From Desulfarculus sp. (GTDB lineage: Bacteria > Desulfobacterota > Desulfarculia > Desulfarculales > Desulfarculaceae), in NCBI GenBank assembly GCA_016218705.1, contig JACRDC010000013.1, positions 1 to 37,034 on the forward strand: a stretch of 37,034 nucleotides of DNA, read 5' to 3'. A program made the position numbers and the translations under genes. Every line of letters starts with the position of its first letter. Position 1 is the first letter of the stretch. Below the pieces are notes generated by a model. The model saw only the letters and a program-made list of their open reading frames with translations, was not told where the DNA came from and did not search any database. Of this stretch, positions 1 to 7,326 are shown piece by piece.

Positions 1-140
1 TTTGCCCGGCCTCCCGGGCGCTTTCGCGCCCGGCGGGCCATTCCCCGGGGTCCCCAAGCAAACGCAGTTTGCTTGGGGTGGATCCATGGCCCGCATACCA
101 AGTTGCGATCAAACTACTCGTTTGATCGCAACTTGGTATA
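1..140 (+). repeat. Left copy of a ~140-bp three-hairpin element (inverted relative to the right end)
   Basis: Three stem-loops lie in a row. Hairpin A (14-33) has an 8-bp stem CCGGGCGC with loop TTTC. Hairpin B (52-78) has a perfect 12-bp stem with arm CCCCAAGCAAAC and loop GCA, and is enclosed by an outer 9-bp stem pairing 33-41 with 86-94. Hairpin C (95-139) has a perfect 20-bp stem with a 5-nt loop. The reverse complement of the last 139 bases of the window is nearly the same sequence with the same three hairpins. No coding sequence is visible in it. It looks like a REP/MITE-type dispersed palindromic element; no transposase is nearby. Bases 4-19 can also form an alternative GCCCGG/CCGGGC hairpin that competes with hairpin A. 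Confidence 0.85.
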
Positions 141-209
141 AACGGGTCGGGTGAGGCCCTTCCCCGCCCGAGGGCCGGCGGCTCCCGCTGCCAGGGCGCC
201 AAAAACGAA

Positions 210-298
210 GACGGGCGGGTATAAACCCCGCCCCTACATTAAGGCAACGAAAAAAATGTCTTTTCTTGATGTAGGGGCGGGGGTTATCCCCGCCCGTC
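210..298. repeat. Inverted pair of GTAGGGGCGGGG-type palindromic repeats downstream of fliW
   Basis: Arms 211-239 and 269-298 are near-perfect inverted copies around an AT-rich loop, and each arm is itself a partial palindrome (GGGCGGGG...CCCCGCCC). A related single copy lies at 34405-34438. It follows the fliW stop codon. On the minus strand the loop contains a run of seven Ts, so the structure may also end the flgF-fliW transcript. Between this repeat and the left terminal element (141-209) I see nothing recognisable. Confidence 0.7.
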
Positions 299-341
299 CT
301 GATTTTATGCAGCGCGGCCAAGGGCGGCTGGCGGCGGCCAC

Positions 342-794
342 CTATTTCTTGAGGCCCTGGCGCAGCGACCAGCGGGGGTCTTCCAGGATGATCTGGGCGG
401 CCAGACGGTTTTGCAGGTTGATGACCAGGGGGGCCTTGAAGTTGGCGGTCATGTTCTCGGGGGTGCCCTGGGGGATGGTCACCACCACCCAGACCTGGAT
501 GTGGCGCACGTCGCCCACCTGCAACAGCTTGGCGTCGTTGTCGCTCAGGGCCAGTTGGTAGTGGGGGTCGAAGACCAGGGGGTCCATGATGACGAAGGCC
601 AAATCGCCCCGGTCCAGGCTTTGCAGCCAGTGGAAGGGCGAGCCCGGGCGGTGCTCCAGGATGACGTAGCGGGTCAGGCGGGGGAAGCCCACCATGCCGT
701 GGGGCAGGTTGAGCACGCGCTCGGCCGGCACCTCGATCTGGCCGAAGCGGGTGGTCTCCACGGTCAGCGAGGCCTGTCCCTGGTGCTCAGGCAT
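342..794 (-). CDS. fliW: Flagellar assembly factor FliW
   Basis: This is a cytoplasmic protein of 150 aa, the usual FliW length. In the family, FliW binds flagellin and, when free, binds CsrA allosterically and relieves repression of flagellin mRNA. FliW-like features are the N-terminal strand 'TRFGQIEV', the 'LPHGMVGFPRLTRYVIL' segment, the 'WLQSLDRGDLAFVIMDP' core and the C-terminal 'NFKAPLVINLQNRLAAQIIL' segment. The start overlaps the csrA 3' end by 8 bp, so the two are probably translationally coupled. It is the last gene of the flgF-to-fliW run. No flagellin gene lies in the window, so its main partner must be encoded elsewhere. Confidence 0.93.
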   Translation of the reverse strand: MPEHQGQASLTVETTRFGQIEVPAERVLNLPHGMVGFPRLTRYVILEHRPGSPFHWLQSLDRGDLAFVIMDPLVFDPHYQLALSDNDAKLLQVGDVRHIQVWVVVTIPQGTPENMTANFKAPLVINLQNRLAAQIILEDPRWSLRQGLKK

Positions 795-1032
795 CGGGGT
801 CCTCGCTTTGCAGGATACGGCTCAGGGCGTCCAGGTCCACGGCCTGGGCGGCGCTTGCCTGCTGGTTGGCCTCCTTGATCTTGGAGAAGATCTCCTGGCG
901 GTGGATGGGGGTGTTGGCCGGGGCGCTGATGCCCAGGCGCACCTGGCGGCCCTTGACCTCCATCACGCTGACCGTGATGGAGCCGTCGCCGATGGCGATG
1001 CTCTCGCCCACCTTGCGGGTCAGTATCAGCAA
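787..1032 (-). CDS. csrA: Carbon storage regulator CsrA (TTG start)
   Basis: This is an 81-aa RNA-binding post-transcriptional regulator. It begins 'MLILTRKVGESIAIGD', the CsrA signature, followed by 'VMEVKGRQVRLGISAP' and the 'IHRQEI' segment. The core matches the family, and the 20-residue C-terminal tail is somewhat long. The start codon is TTG and no strong Shine-Dalgarno sequence precedes it, which suggests low or regulated translation. In family members paired with FliW, CsrA represses flagellin mRNA. Gene order is flgL-csrA-fliW, with csrA 53 bp after flgL. Two GGA-containing repeats just upstream (1054-1075) could be autoregulatory sites. Confidence 0.95.
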   Translation of the reverse strand: MLILTRKVGESIAIGDGSITVSVMEVKGRQVRLGISAPANTPIHRQEIFSKIKEANQQASAAQAVDLDALSRILQSEDPDA

Positions 1033-1053
1033 GTGGCCCCCAGTGCCTGCGCT

Positions 1054-1075
1054 GGTCTCCGGCGGCGGTCTCCGG
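1054..1075 (-). promoter_or_regulatory. Tandem GGA motifs in the csrA leader (possible CsrA autoregulatory sites)
   Basis: On the minus strand the nonamer CCGGAGACC occurs twice at a 13-nt period, 22-35 nt upstream of the csrA TTG start, within the flgL-csrA gap. CsrA dimers bind GGA motifs, often in pairs near start codons. The repeat is seen directly; binding is inferred. Confidence 0.4.
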
Positions 1076-1085
1076 CGCCGGTCGC

Positions 1086-2978
1086 CTAGATGTAGTCGGC
1101 CAGGCTGCGGCCCATGACCATGGCCGTGGCCTGCAAGGATGCCTGGTAGAGGGTCTGGTACTGCTGGAGGCCGATGGCCACCTGGCTGATGTCGGCCGAT
1201 TCCACCCGGGCCAGCCGGTCTTTCAGTTGCAGGTTGTCGCTGCTGAGCAGGTTGTCGCGCACCTCCAGGCGGTTGAGCTTGGCGCCCACATCACCGGTGT
1301 ATCTTAGCAGGTTGGTGCGCACGGCGGCAAGGCTGGTGAGCATTTCCTGGCTCTCGGTCTGGCCCTGGTTGTATTGCTGCAGGGTTAGGTCCCAGGAGTC
1401 GCCGTCCATGAGGGTGCCGCCGGCGTTGAGCCTTAGGGTCATCTCGCCGGGCGGGTTGAGGCTCAGCACGTCGGTCGGCGCGTCGCCCGAGCCGGTGAAG
1501 GTGACGCTACCCCACTGGGGCACGCGGTTCTGGTCCAGGTAGGTGTAGGTGACCATCACCGGCTGGCCGGCCGTGGGCGTGGCCGGGGTGGCGATGTAGG
1601 GCGGGGCGCCCACGGTGGCCGAGCCGGCCAAGGGCAGGGCCTGGCCGGGGGTGTAGGCGGCGTCCACCAGGTTGACCACGGCGGCCGGCGGGTTGGGTGG
1701 CACGGCCCCCAGGTTTTGCAGGGTCACGCTGTTGCCGGCGCCAGTGCCGTTGACCACCACCGTGGTGGCGGTCCAGCCGGGGCCGGAGCTGTCGAACCAC
1801 TCGTAGTTGACGGTCATGGGGTTGGCCACCGAGGGCACCCCTCCGGCGTAGCCCGCGTCCACCGTGAAGTTGCGGTAGGCGGCGCGGCTGGCCGCCGTGG
1901 AGTCGGACTGGATGGGCCCGCCGGTATGGAACTTGTAGGCCCGGTACTGGGCGTCGTCCCAATCGCCGCTGACCTTGAGGTCGGCGGTGCTGGCCAGGTT
2001 GTTGCCCGTGGCCGGCACGGCCTCGAAGTAGGCCTGGGTCTTGCTGTCCTTGTCCAGGGCGTCCTTCCAGTTGGTCAACTGATCCAGGAGGTTGTTCCAG
2101 GCCCCGCCGCTGTTGCCCTCGGCCCCGAAAATCTGCTGCAGGGTGTGGTTGAAGGACATGCGGTTTTCCTGGGAGAGATTGGCCTCCATAACCTCGGTGT
2201 TGCCGTGCTGGCGCCCCACGGCCAAGGTGTACTGCTCGCCGGCCACAAAGCTTGAGCCGTCGGCGTAAAAGGTCACTCCGTCGCCCAGGGCCAGGGCGTT
2301 GCCGCTGCCGGTGCCGGTGAGGGTCACCGTGCCGCTGATGGCGCGGCCGAAGTCGTCCACGTAGGAGTAGTCCACGTCCATGGGGTTGAGGGCCGATGGC
2401 ACCCCGCCAGGGTAGGCCGCGTCCACGGTCAGGGTGATGTTGCGGCTATAGAGGCCGGTGTAGGTGCCCTGGCCGTAGAGGCGTCCGCCGCCGGTGTGGC
2501 TGCCCACCAGGGCGGCCGGGGTCTCGGCCAGTATCTGACCCGAGACCGTCTGGCTGTCGGTGCGGGTGCCGCCGAAGATGTAACGGCCGTTGACCTGGGT
2601 GTTGCCCATGGCGATCAGCTCGTCCAGGATGCCCTGGATGTCAATGGCCAGGGCGCCCCGCTGCTCGGGGGTGTAGGTGCCGGTGGAAAGCAGGTTGGCC
2701 TTGGTCTGGGCCTGGTGAAGGAGGTCCACCATGCCCTGCAGGGTGGACTCGGACTGCTTGAGCCAGTCCTTGACCGCGCCCACGTTGCTGGTGTACTGGG
2801 TCACCTGCTCCAGGGTGCGCTGGGAGAACTGGCTGGTGATGGAGCCCACGGGGTCGTCGCTGGGGTCGTTGATGCGCTTGCCGGTGGAGGCCTGGGCGTT
2901 GGCCTCGGCGTAGCCGGCGCGCATGCGCATCAGCTCCTGCAAGGTCTGGCGGTAGAGCATCTGCTGGCTGACGCGCAT
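1086..2978 (-). CDS. flgL: Flagellar hook-filament junction protein FlgL with inserted repeat domains
   Basis: FlgL is the second hook-associated junction protein (HAP3), exported by the flagellar type III system and placed between FlgK and flagellin. The N-terminal D0/D1 helices (1-135, 'MRVSQQMLYRQTLQELMRM' and 'STGKRINDPSDDP') and the C-terminal helices (about 540-630, ending 'YQTLYQASLQATAMVMGR') are typical. At 630 aa it is far longer than the usual 300-420. The extra middle part holds three related beta-rich segments (about 179-253, 369-420, 434-533) with the shared pattern 'VDAxYxGGVPSxxNPMxVxY' and 'TGxGxGN', probably surface-exposed Ig-like domains. It lies 6 bp after flgK, with an AGAGG ribosome site. 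Confidence 0.93.
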   Translation of the reverse strand: MRVSQQMLYRQTLQELMRMRAGYAEANAQASTGKRINDPSDDPVGSITSQFSQRTLEQVTQYTSNVGAVKDWLKQSESTLQGMVDLLHQAQTKANLLSTGTYTPEQRGALAIDIQGILDELIAMGNTQVNGRYIFGGTRTDSQTVSGQILAETPAALVGSHTGGGRLYGQGTYTGLYSRNITLTVDAAYPGGVPSALNPMDVDYSYVDDFGRAISGTVTLTGTGSGNALALGDGVTFYADGSSFVAGEQYTLAVGRQHGNTEVMEANLSQENRMSFNHTLQQIFGAEGNSGGAWNNLLDQLTNWKDALDKDSKTQAYFEAVPATGNNLASTADLKVSGDWDDAQYRAYKFHTGGPIQSDSTAASRAAYRNFTVDAGYAGGVPSVANPMTVNYEWFDSSGPGWTATTVVVNGTGAGNSVTLQNLGAVPPNPPAAVVNLVDAAYTPGQALPLAGSATVGAPPYIATPATPTAGQPVMVTYTYLDQNRVPQWGSVTFTGSGDAPTDVLSLNPPGEMTLRLNAGGTLMDGDSWDLTLQQYNQGQTESQEMLTSLAAVRTNLLRYTGDVGAKLNRLEVRDNLLSSDNLQLKDRLARVESADISQVAIGLQQYQTLYQASLQATAMVMGRSLADYI

Positions 2979-2984
2979 GCCAGT

Positions 2985-4730
2985 TTACCTCTTGGTGTTC
3001 AGGAGGGTTTGCAGCATTTCGTCGGCCACGCTTATCATCTTGGCCGCCGACTGGTAGGCCCGCTGGTACTGGATCATCTTGATCATCTCTTCGTCCAGGT
3101 TGACGGCGCTGACCTGGTCGCGCATGTTCTGCAACTGGGTGTTGGCCGATTGGGCGAAGGTCTGGCTGTCCTCGGTATTGGCGATGTCGGAGCCCAGACT
3201 GGAGGCGAAGGAGATCACCGCCTCGTTGAAGGTCTGGGTGCCGCTGGCCATGGCATCCAGATCCTTGAGGTCGGCCAGGTCCAGGGCGTTGCTGTTGTCG
3301 CCCACGGCCTGCTCGCCGCTGGCCAAGAGCCGGCCGGCGGCGATGCGGGCCACGTCGGCCTGCACCAGGGCGTTGACCCCCAGGTTGCCGGCGTTGTAGC
3401 CATCGAAGAAGGTGTTGATGCCCATGGCCGCCAACAGCCCGCTGGTGTCGTTGGCAAAAGAGAACTCGATGCCGCCCGTGGCGTGGAAGCGCAGTTGCTG
3501 GCCGTTCTCCACCGTGGCCACCGGGTTCAGGCTGGCGTTCAGGGTGGGGTTGATGACGGCGTTGATCTTCTGGGCCACGGCGGTGATGTGGTCGTTGGGG
3601 TCCACGTTGACCGTGTAGGAGCGGCGGGTGCCGGCCTCGTATACCCAGACGGTCAGCGAGCCCGATTGAAGCTGGTCCTTGAAGGGCAGGGTGTTGGTGG
3701 ATGCGTTGAGGGCGGTCTGGTAGTCCACCGACTTGTAGGTGCCGGTAACGTCGGTGAACTTGGTCTGGCCGGTGCCCTGGCTGTGCTGGAAGTTGACCTC
3801 CCAGACCAGGTTCTCGGTCAGCTCATCCATGAAGTCCTGCATGCCTTGCAGGTCCTCGTCGCGCACCTTGAGCCAGGCCCCCAACTCGCCGCCGGTGATC
3901 TGGGTGGTGCCCAGGACCTGGTTGGTGCCGGTCCACACCACCTGCTTGTCGGTGTAGCCGGTCATCTCCTGGAAGGCCAGGGGATCGGCGTCGCCGCTGC
4001 GGGGGTAGTTCTCCTGAACCAGCACCGCGCCCTGGCCGGTGAAGATGCTCACCGAGCCCTTGCCGTCCTCGAACCACTGGATGTTGAGCTTCTGCGACAG
4101 GTCCTCGATCTGGCGCTGGCGCTCGTCGCGGAAGTCGTTGGCGGCCTTGCCCATGGCCTCGGTGGAGATGATCTTGGAGTTGAGGTCGGCGATGCGCCGG
4201 CAAATCTGGTTGATCTCGGTGACGCCCGCACCCAGGTAGCCGTTGAGGTCGCGCTTCACCTGGGCCAGGTCCTGGCTGATGGTGTTGAGGCGGCTGGCCA
4301 GGTTCTGGGCGCTCTCGCGCACGGCCTGGCGCACCGCGGTGGACTCGGAGTTGAGGGAAAGCTGCTGCCAGGCGTTGAAGAAGCTGGTGAGCGACTTTCC
4401 CAGGCTGGAATCGCCGGCCTCGTTGTCCAGGGCCTCCAGGCGCTGCAACTGGGACAGGCGGCTGTCGTAGTAGCCCATCTGCGTGGACTTGTCGGTGATC
4501 TGCTGCTGGATCAGCTTGTCCACGTGCTGGATGACGTTGGCCACCTTGACGCCGTTGCCGTACCAGCCCTCGGAGGCGAACTGGGCACCGCGGGTGGCCA
4601 GCACCGTCTCCTGGCGGGAGTAGCCGGCGGTGTTGACGTTGGCCACGTTGTGGCTGACCGTGTCCAGGGCGCGCGTGTTGGCGTGCAGGGCCCAGCGCGA
4701 GATATCCAGCATGTTGTATATGCCGGGCAT
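2985..4730 (-). CDS. flgK: Flagellar hook-associated protein FlgK (HAP1)
   Basis: FlgK is the first hook-filament junction protein, exported through the flagellar secretion system. The N-terminal rod/hook motif is clear: 'ALHANTRALDTVSHNVANVN' followed by 'TAGYSRQE'. The C-terminal helix 'NLDEEMIKMIQYQRAYQSAA' is the conserved polymerisation segment. Its 581 aa are within the family range. A GGGAGG ribosome site precedes the ATG and overlaps the flgN stop region (4-bp intergenic gap), so flgN, flgK and flgL form one unit. FlgN is the expected chaperone for FlgK and FlgL. Confidence 0.96.
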   Translation of the reverse strand: MPGIYNMLDISRWALHANTRALDTVSHNVANVNTAGYSRQETVLATRGAQFASEGWYGNGVKVANVIQHVDKLIQQQITDKSTQMGYYDSRLSQLQRLEALDNEAGDSSLGKSLTSFFNAWQQLSLNSESTAVRQAVRESAQNLASRLNTISQDLAQVKRDLNGYLGAGVTEINQICRRIADLNSKIISTEAMGKAANDFRDERQRQIEDLSQKLNIQWFEDGKGSVSIFTGQGAVLVQENYPRSGDADPLAFQEMTGYTDKQVVWTGTNQVLGTTQITGGELGAWLKVRDEDLQGMQDFMDELTENLVWEVNFQHSQGTGQTKFTDVTGTYKSVDYQTALNASTNTLPFKDQLQSGSLTVWVYEAGTRRSYTVNVDPNDHITAVAQKINAVINPTLNASLNPVATVENGQQLRFHATGGIEFSFANDTSGLLAAMGINTFFDGYNAGNLGVNALVQADVARIAAGRLLASGEQAVGDNSNALDLADLKDLDAMASGTQTFNEAVISFASSLGSDIANTEDSQTFAQSANTQLQNMRDQVSAVNLDEEMIKMIQYQRAYQSAAKMISVADEMLQTLLNTKR

Positions 4731-4734
4731 GGCC

Positions 4735-5229
4735 CTAGACCTCCCGGGCCAGCATGCGCGGCGCCGCCGGCCCCAGGCGGGCGCCCATGGCCCCGCTGGC
4801 GTCGTAGGCCTGGGGCCGGCCCTGGCCGGCCAGGATGCCCAGCAGATGCTCCACGGTGTCCAGGGCCTCCTCCACGAAGGCCTTGTTGCTGGCCGAGGCC
4901 ATGGCCAGGCGCTCGGCCAGGGCCTGGGCCTTGACGAGCATGGTGCGATAAGGGCCGCGCTCCTCGGCGGGCAGCATCTCGCCCAGATCGCGCAGGCGCA
5001 AGGGGTGCTCCGGGTCCGGGGAGATGCGCGCCATGGCCAGGCGGCGCATCTCCTGCACCTTGGCCAGGCGCTGGGCCAGCATGAGCTTCTGCTCGGCGCA
5101 GGCCAACAGGCCCTCGTGGCGCCCGGAGAGCAGCACGCCGCGCTCCTGCTCCACCACGGCCATCAGCTCGCGGTAGCAGCCGATCTCCTCCTCGATGCGC
5201 TCTCTGATCTCTTGCACGTCGCTGTTCAT
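4735..5229 (-). CDS. flgN: Flagellar export chaperone FlgN
   Basis: A 164-aa cytoplasmic protein predicted to be mostly helical, with the heptad-rich N-terminus typical of FlgN ('IRERIEEEIGCYRELMAVVEQE', 'LLACAEQKLMLAQRLAKVQEMR'). FlgN family proteins keep FlgK and FlgL soluble and deliver them to the export gate. Family sequence conservation is low, so the call also rests on position directly upstream of flgK. It starts 62 bp after flgJ with a hairpin between them; the expected neighbour flgM is absent from this gap. Confidence 0.8.
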   Translation of the reverse strand: MNSDVQEIRERIEEEIGCYRELMAVVEQERGVLLSGRHEGLLACAEQKLMLAQRLAKVQEMRRLAMARISPDPEHPLRLRDLGEMLPAEERGPYRTMLVKAQALAERLAMASASNKAFVEEALDTVEHLLGILAGQGRPQAYDASGAMGARLGPAAPRMLAREV

Positions 5230-5247
5230 GGCCTCGTCCTCTCCAGG

Positions 5248-5269
5248 GCGCCCGCTGGAGCGCGGGCGC
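5248..5269. other. GC-rich hairpin in the flgJ-flgN gap
   Basis: GCGCCCGC (5248-5255) pairs perfectly with GCGGGCGC (5262-5269) around a 6-nt loop. No T-tract follows on the minus strand, so it is not a standard intrinsic terminator. It may be an mRNA-processing or attenuation structure that sets the level of flgN-flgK-flgL. Confidence 0.45.
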
Positions 5270-5290
5270 TATAACATTGAGCCGCGCCCC

Positions 5291-6166
5291 CTAGGTGGCC
5301 AGGTTGAGCCCCTTGGCCAACAAGGGCTGGGGGTCCACGGCCTGGCCCAGGCCGTCGCGCACCTCGAAGTGCAGGTGGGGGCCGGTGGCCAGGCCGGTGC
5401 TGCCCACCTTGCCCAGATCCTGGCCCTGCTTGAGGGCCTGGCCGGCCTTGACCCCCGTGCTTTGCAGGTGGGCGTAGTAGGTGCTGCCGCCGCCCGGGTG
5501 GTCCACGATGACCAGGTTGCCGTAGTCGCCGGCGGCCCCGGCGAAGCTGACGACCCCGGCCTTGGCCGCGCTCACCGGGGTGCCGGCCGGCGCGGCCAGG
5601 TCCAGGCCGTTGTGGGCGCGCTCCTCGCCGGTGATGGGGTGCTCGCGCTCGCCAAAGGTGCTGCTGACCACGCCCTGCACCGGCATCTGATACTCGCCCA
5701 GGCTGGCCGCGCCGGCGGGGTAGCGCCCGGCGGGTGGGATCAGGCCCTTGACCGTGGGCGCCGGCGTGGCCGGCAGGGTGCTGGTCAGGGGCGGGGCCAG
5801 GCCGGGGCTGGGCAACTGGCCCGAGGGGCGCTGCACGCGCTCGCGGCTGAGCTGCTTTTCCAACATCTGGGCTATACCCATGGAGCGGCCCTTGACGCTA
5901 CTGTCGGCCACCGCCTGGTCCAAGAGGTCGGTGAACATCTGCTCGGCCTGGCCGCCGTTGATGAGCCCGGCCTTGGGCACGGTCTTGCGCATCTCCTTCC
6001 ACAGCGTCTTGAGGAACTGGGCCTCGAAGAGCTGGCAGGCCTGGCGCAACTTGGCCTGCTCGCGCAGGCGCGTCTGGGGGTCCAAGGCCTTGGCCTTGGC
6101 CAGGGCCGCGGGGCTGGCCGCACCGGCGGTCTGGGGGTTGGCGTCCATGGGGTCGCTGCCGCTCAT
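5291..6166 (-). CDS. flgJ: FlgJ-type rod-binding protein fused to an M23 peptidoglycan endopeptidase
   Basis: The N-terminal half (about 38-108, 'ACQLFEAQFLKTLWKEMRK' ... 'MGIAQMLEKQL') is the FlgJ rod-cap/rod-binding domain. After a Pro-rich linker (112-150), residues 160-285 form a lysostaphin-type M23 peptidase with the zinc-site motifs intact: H185-x3-D189 and H264-x-H266, with H233 as the further catalytic histidine. In enteric FlgJ the C-terminal enzyme is a glucosaminidase, so a different hydrolase class does the job here. Role: cut the peptidoglycan layer so the rod can pass. It follows flgI and precedes flgN. No signal peptide is seen, consistent with export through the flagellar channel. 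An ATG at codon 7 is an alternative start. Confidence 0.9.
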   Translation of the reverse strand: MSGSDPMDANPQTAGAASPAALAKAKALDPQTRLREQAKLRQACQLFEAQFLKTLWKEMRKTVPKAGLINGGQAEQMFTDLLDQAVADSSVKGRSMGIAQMLEKQLSRERVQRPSGQLPSPGLAPPLTSTLPATPAPTVKGLIPPAGRYPAGAASLGEYQMPVQGVVSSTFGEREHPITGEERAHNGLDLAAPAGTPVSAAKAGVVSFAGAAGDYGNLVIVDHPGGGSTYYAHLQSTGVKAGQALKQGQDLGKVGSTGLATGPHLHFEVRDGLGQAVDPQPLLAKGLNLAT

Positions 6167-6189
6167 GTGCGTATCAGGCTCCCTAGGCC

Positions 6190-7320
6190 CTAGAGGATTT
6201 CCAGGTCGGCCTGCAGGGCGCCGGCCGCCTTGATGGCCTGCATGATGACGATCAGGTCGCGGGGGGTGGCGCCCAGGGCGTTCAAGGCCTTGACCACGTC
6301 GCCGATGGAGGCCCCCTGATTCAGCACCGCCAATGACTTCTTCTGCTCGCCCACCTCCACCTGGGTGCGCGGCACCACCACGGTCTGGCCGCCGGGGGCA
6401 AAGGGCAGGGCCTGGCTGACCTGGGGGGTCTCGGTGATGCTGATGCTAAGCGCCCCCGAGGCCACGGCCACGGTGCTGATGCGCACGCCCTCGCCCATGA
6501 CCACGGTGCCGGTGCGCTCGTCAATTATCACCTTGGCCGACATGTCGGGGGTGATCTCCAGGGACTCCAGCTTGGCCATCAGCGTCACCGGGTCGTTGGC
6601 CCCGTGCAGGGGCAGCTCAATGCGCACCGTGGAGGGGTCCAGGGCTAAAGCGTTCAGCTCGGGCAGGGCCTGCTTGATGCGGCTGGCGATGCGGCTGGCG
6701 TTGGTGAAGTCCGGGGTGTCCAGGTTGATGGTCAGCCCCCGCTCGTCGGCGAACTGGCGGGGCAGCTCGCGCTCCACCAGGCCGCCCCGGGGCACCCGCC
6801 CCACGGTGGGATGGTTCTTGCTCACCGTGGCCGCCTCGCCGCCGGCGCTGAAGCCGCCCACGCTCACCGGCCCCTGGGCCACGGCGTAGATCTGGCCGTC
6901 CAGGGCCTTGAGCGGCGTGACGATCAGCGTGCCGCCGGCCAGGCTACTGGCGTCGCCCAGGGAGCTCAGGGTCACGTCCAGGCGGGCGCCGTTGCGGGCA
7001 AAGGCCGGCAGGTCGGCGGTGACCATCACCGCGGCCACGTTCTTCACCTTGACCTGGTCGGGAGTCACCCGCACGCCCATGCGGGTGAGCATGTTGGCCA
7101 GGCCCTGGGTGGTGAAGGTGGTGGAGCTCTTGTCGCCGGTGCCGTTCAAGCCCACCACCAGGCCGTAGCCGATGAGCTGGTTGCCGCGCACCCCGCGGAT
7201 GGACGCCATGTCCTTGATGCGCACGGCCAGGGCCGGCTCGCTAAAGGCCAGCGTCAGGAGGGCGGCCAGGGTCAGGGCGGCTAGGGTCTTGGCGCGCATG
7301 TTCTTGCCCTTTCGTGCCAT
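6190..7320 (-). CDS. flgI: Flagellar P-ring protein FlgI
   Basis: This periplasmic protein forms the P-ring around the rod in the peptidoglycan layer. It has a Sec signal peptide (hydrophobic stretch about 9-27, cleavage likely after 'PALA' near residue 32). The mature start 'VRIKDMASIRGVRGNQLIGYGLVVGLNGTGD' is the FlgI hallmark, and the C-terminal 'LNALGATPRDLIVIMQAIK' is also typical. Its 376 aa match the family. A second ATG at codon 8 has a better-spaced AAAGGG ribosome site and could be the true start. It lies 6 bp after flgH, in the ring-gene order flgA-flgH-flgI. Confidence 0.97.
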   Translation of the reverse strand: MARKGKNMRAKTLAALTLAALLTLAFSEPALAVRIKDMASIRGVRGNQLIGYGLVVGLNGTGDKSSTTFTTQGLANMLTRMGVRVTPDQVKVKNVAAVMVTADLPAFARNGARLDVTLSSLGDASSLAGGTLIVTPLKALDGQIYAVAQGPVSVGGFSAGGEAATVSKNHPTVGRVPRGGLVERELPRQFADERGLTINLDTPDFTNASRIASRIKQALPELNALALDPSTVRIELPLHGANDPVTLMAKLESLEITPDMSAKVIIDERTGTVVMGEGVRISTVAVASGALSISITETPQVSQALPFAPGGQTVVVPRTQVEVGEQKKSLAVLNQGASIGDVVKALNALGATPRDLIVIMQAIKAAGALQADLEIL

Positions 7321-7326
7321 CAGCCC

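Noticed and set aside
2496-4934. Plus-strand open frame of 812 codons opposite flgL/flgK
   Set aside because: It is the antisense shadow of two certain flagellar genes; composition is Gly/Ala/Leu/Val/His-rich without domains, as expected in high-GC DNA.
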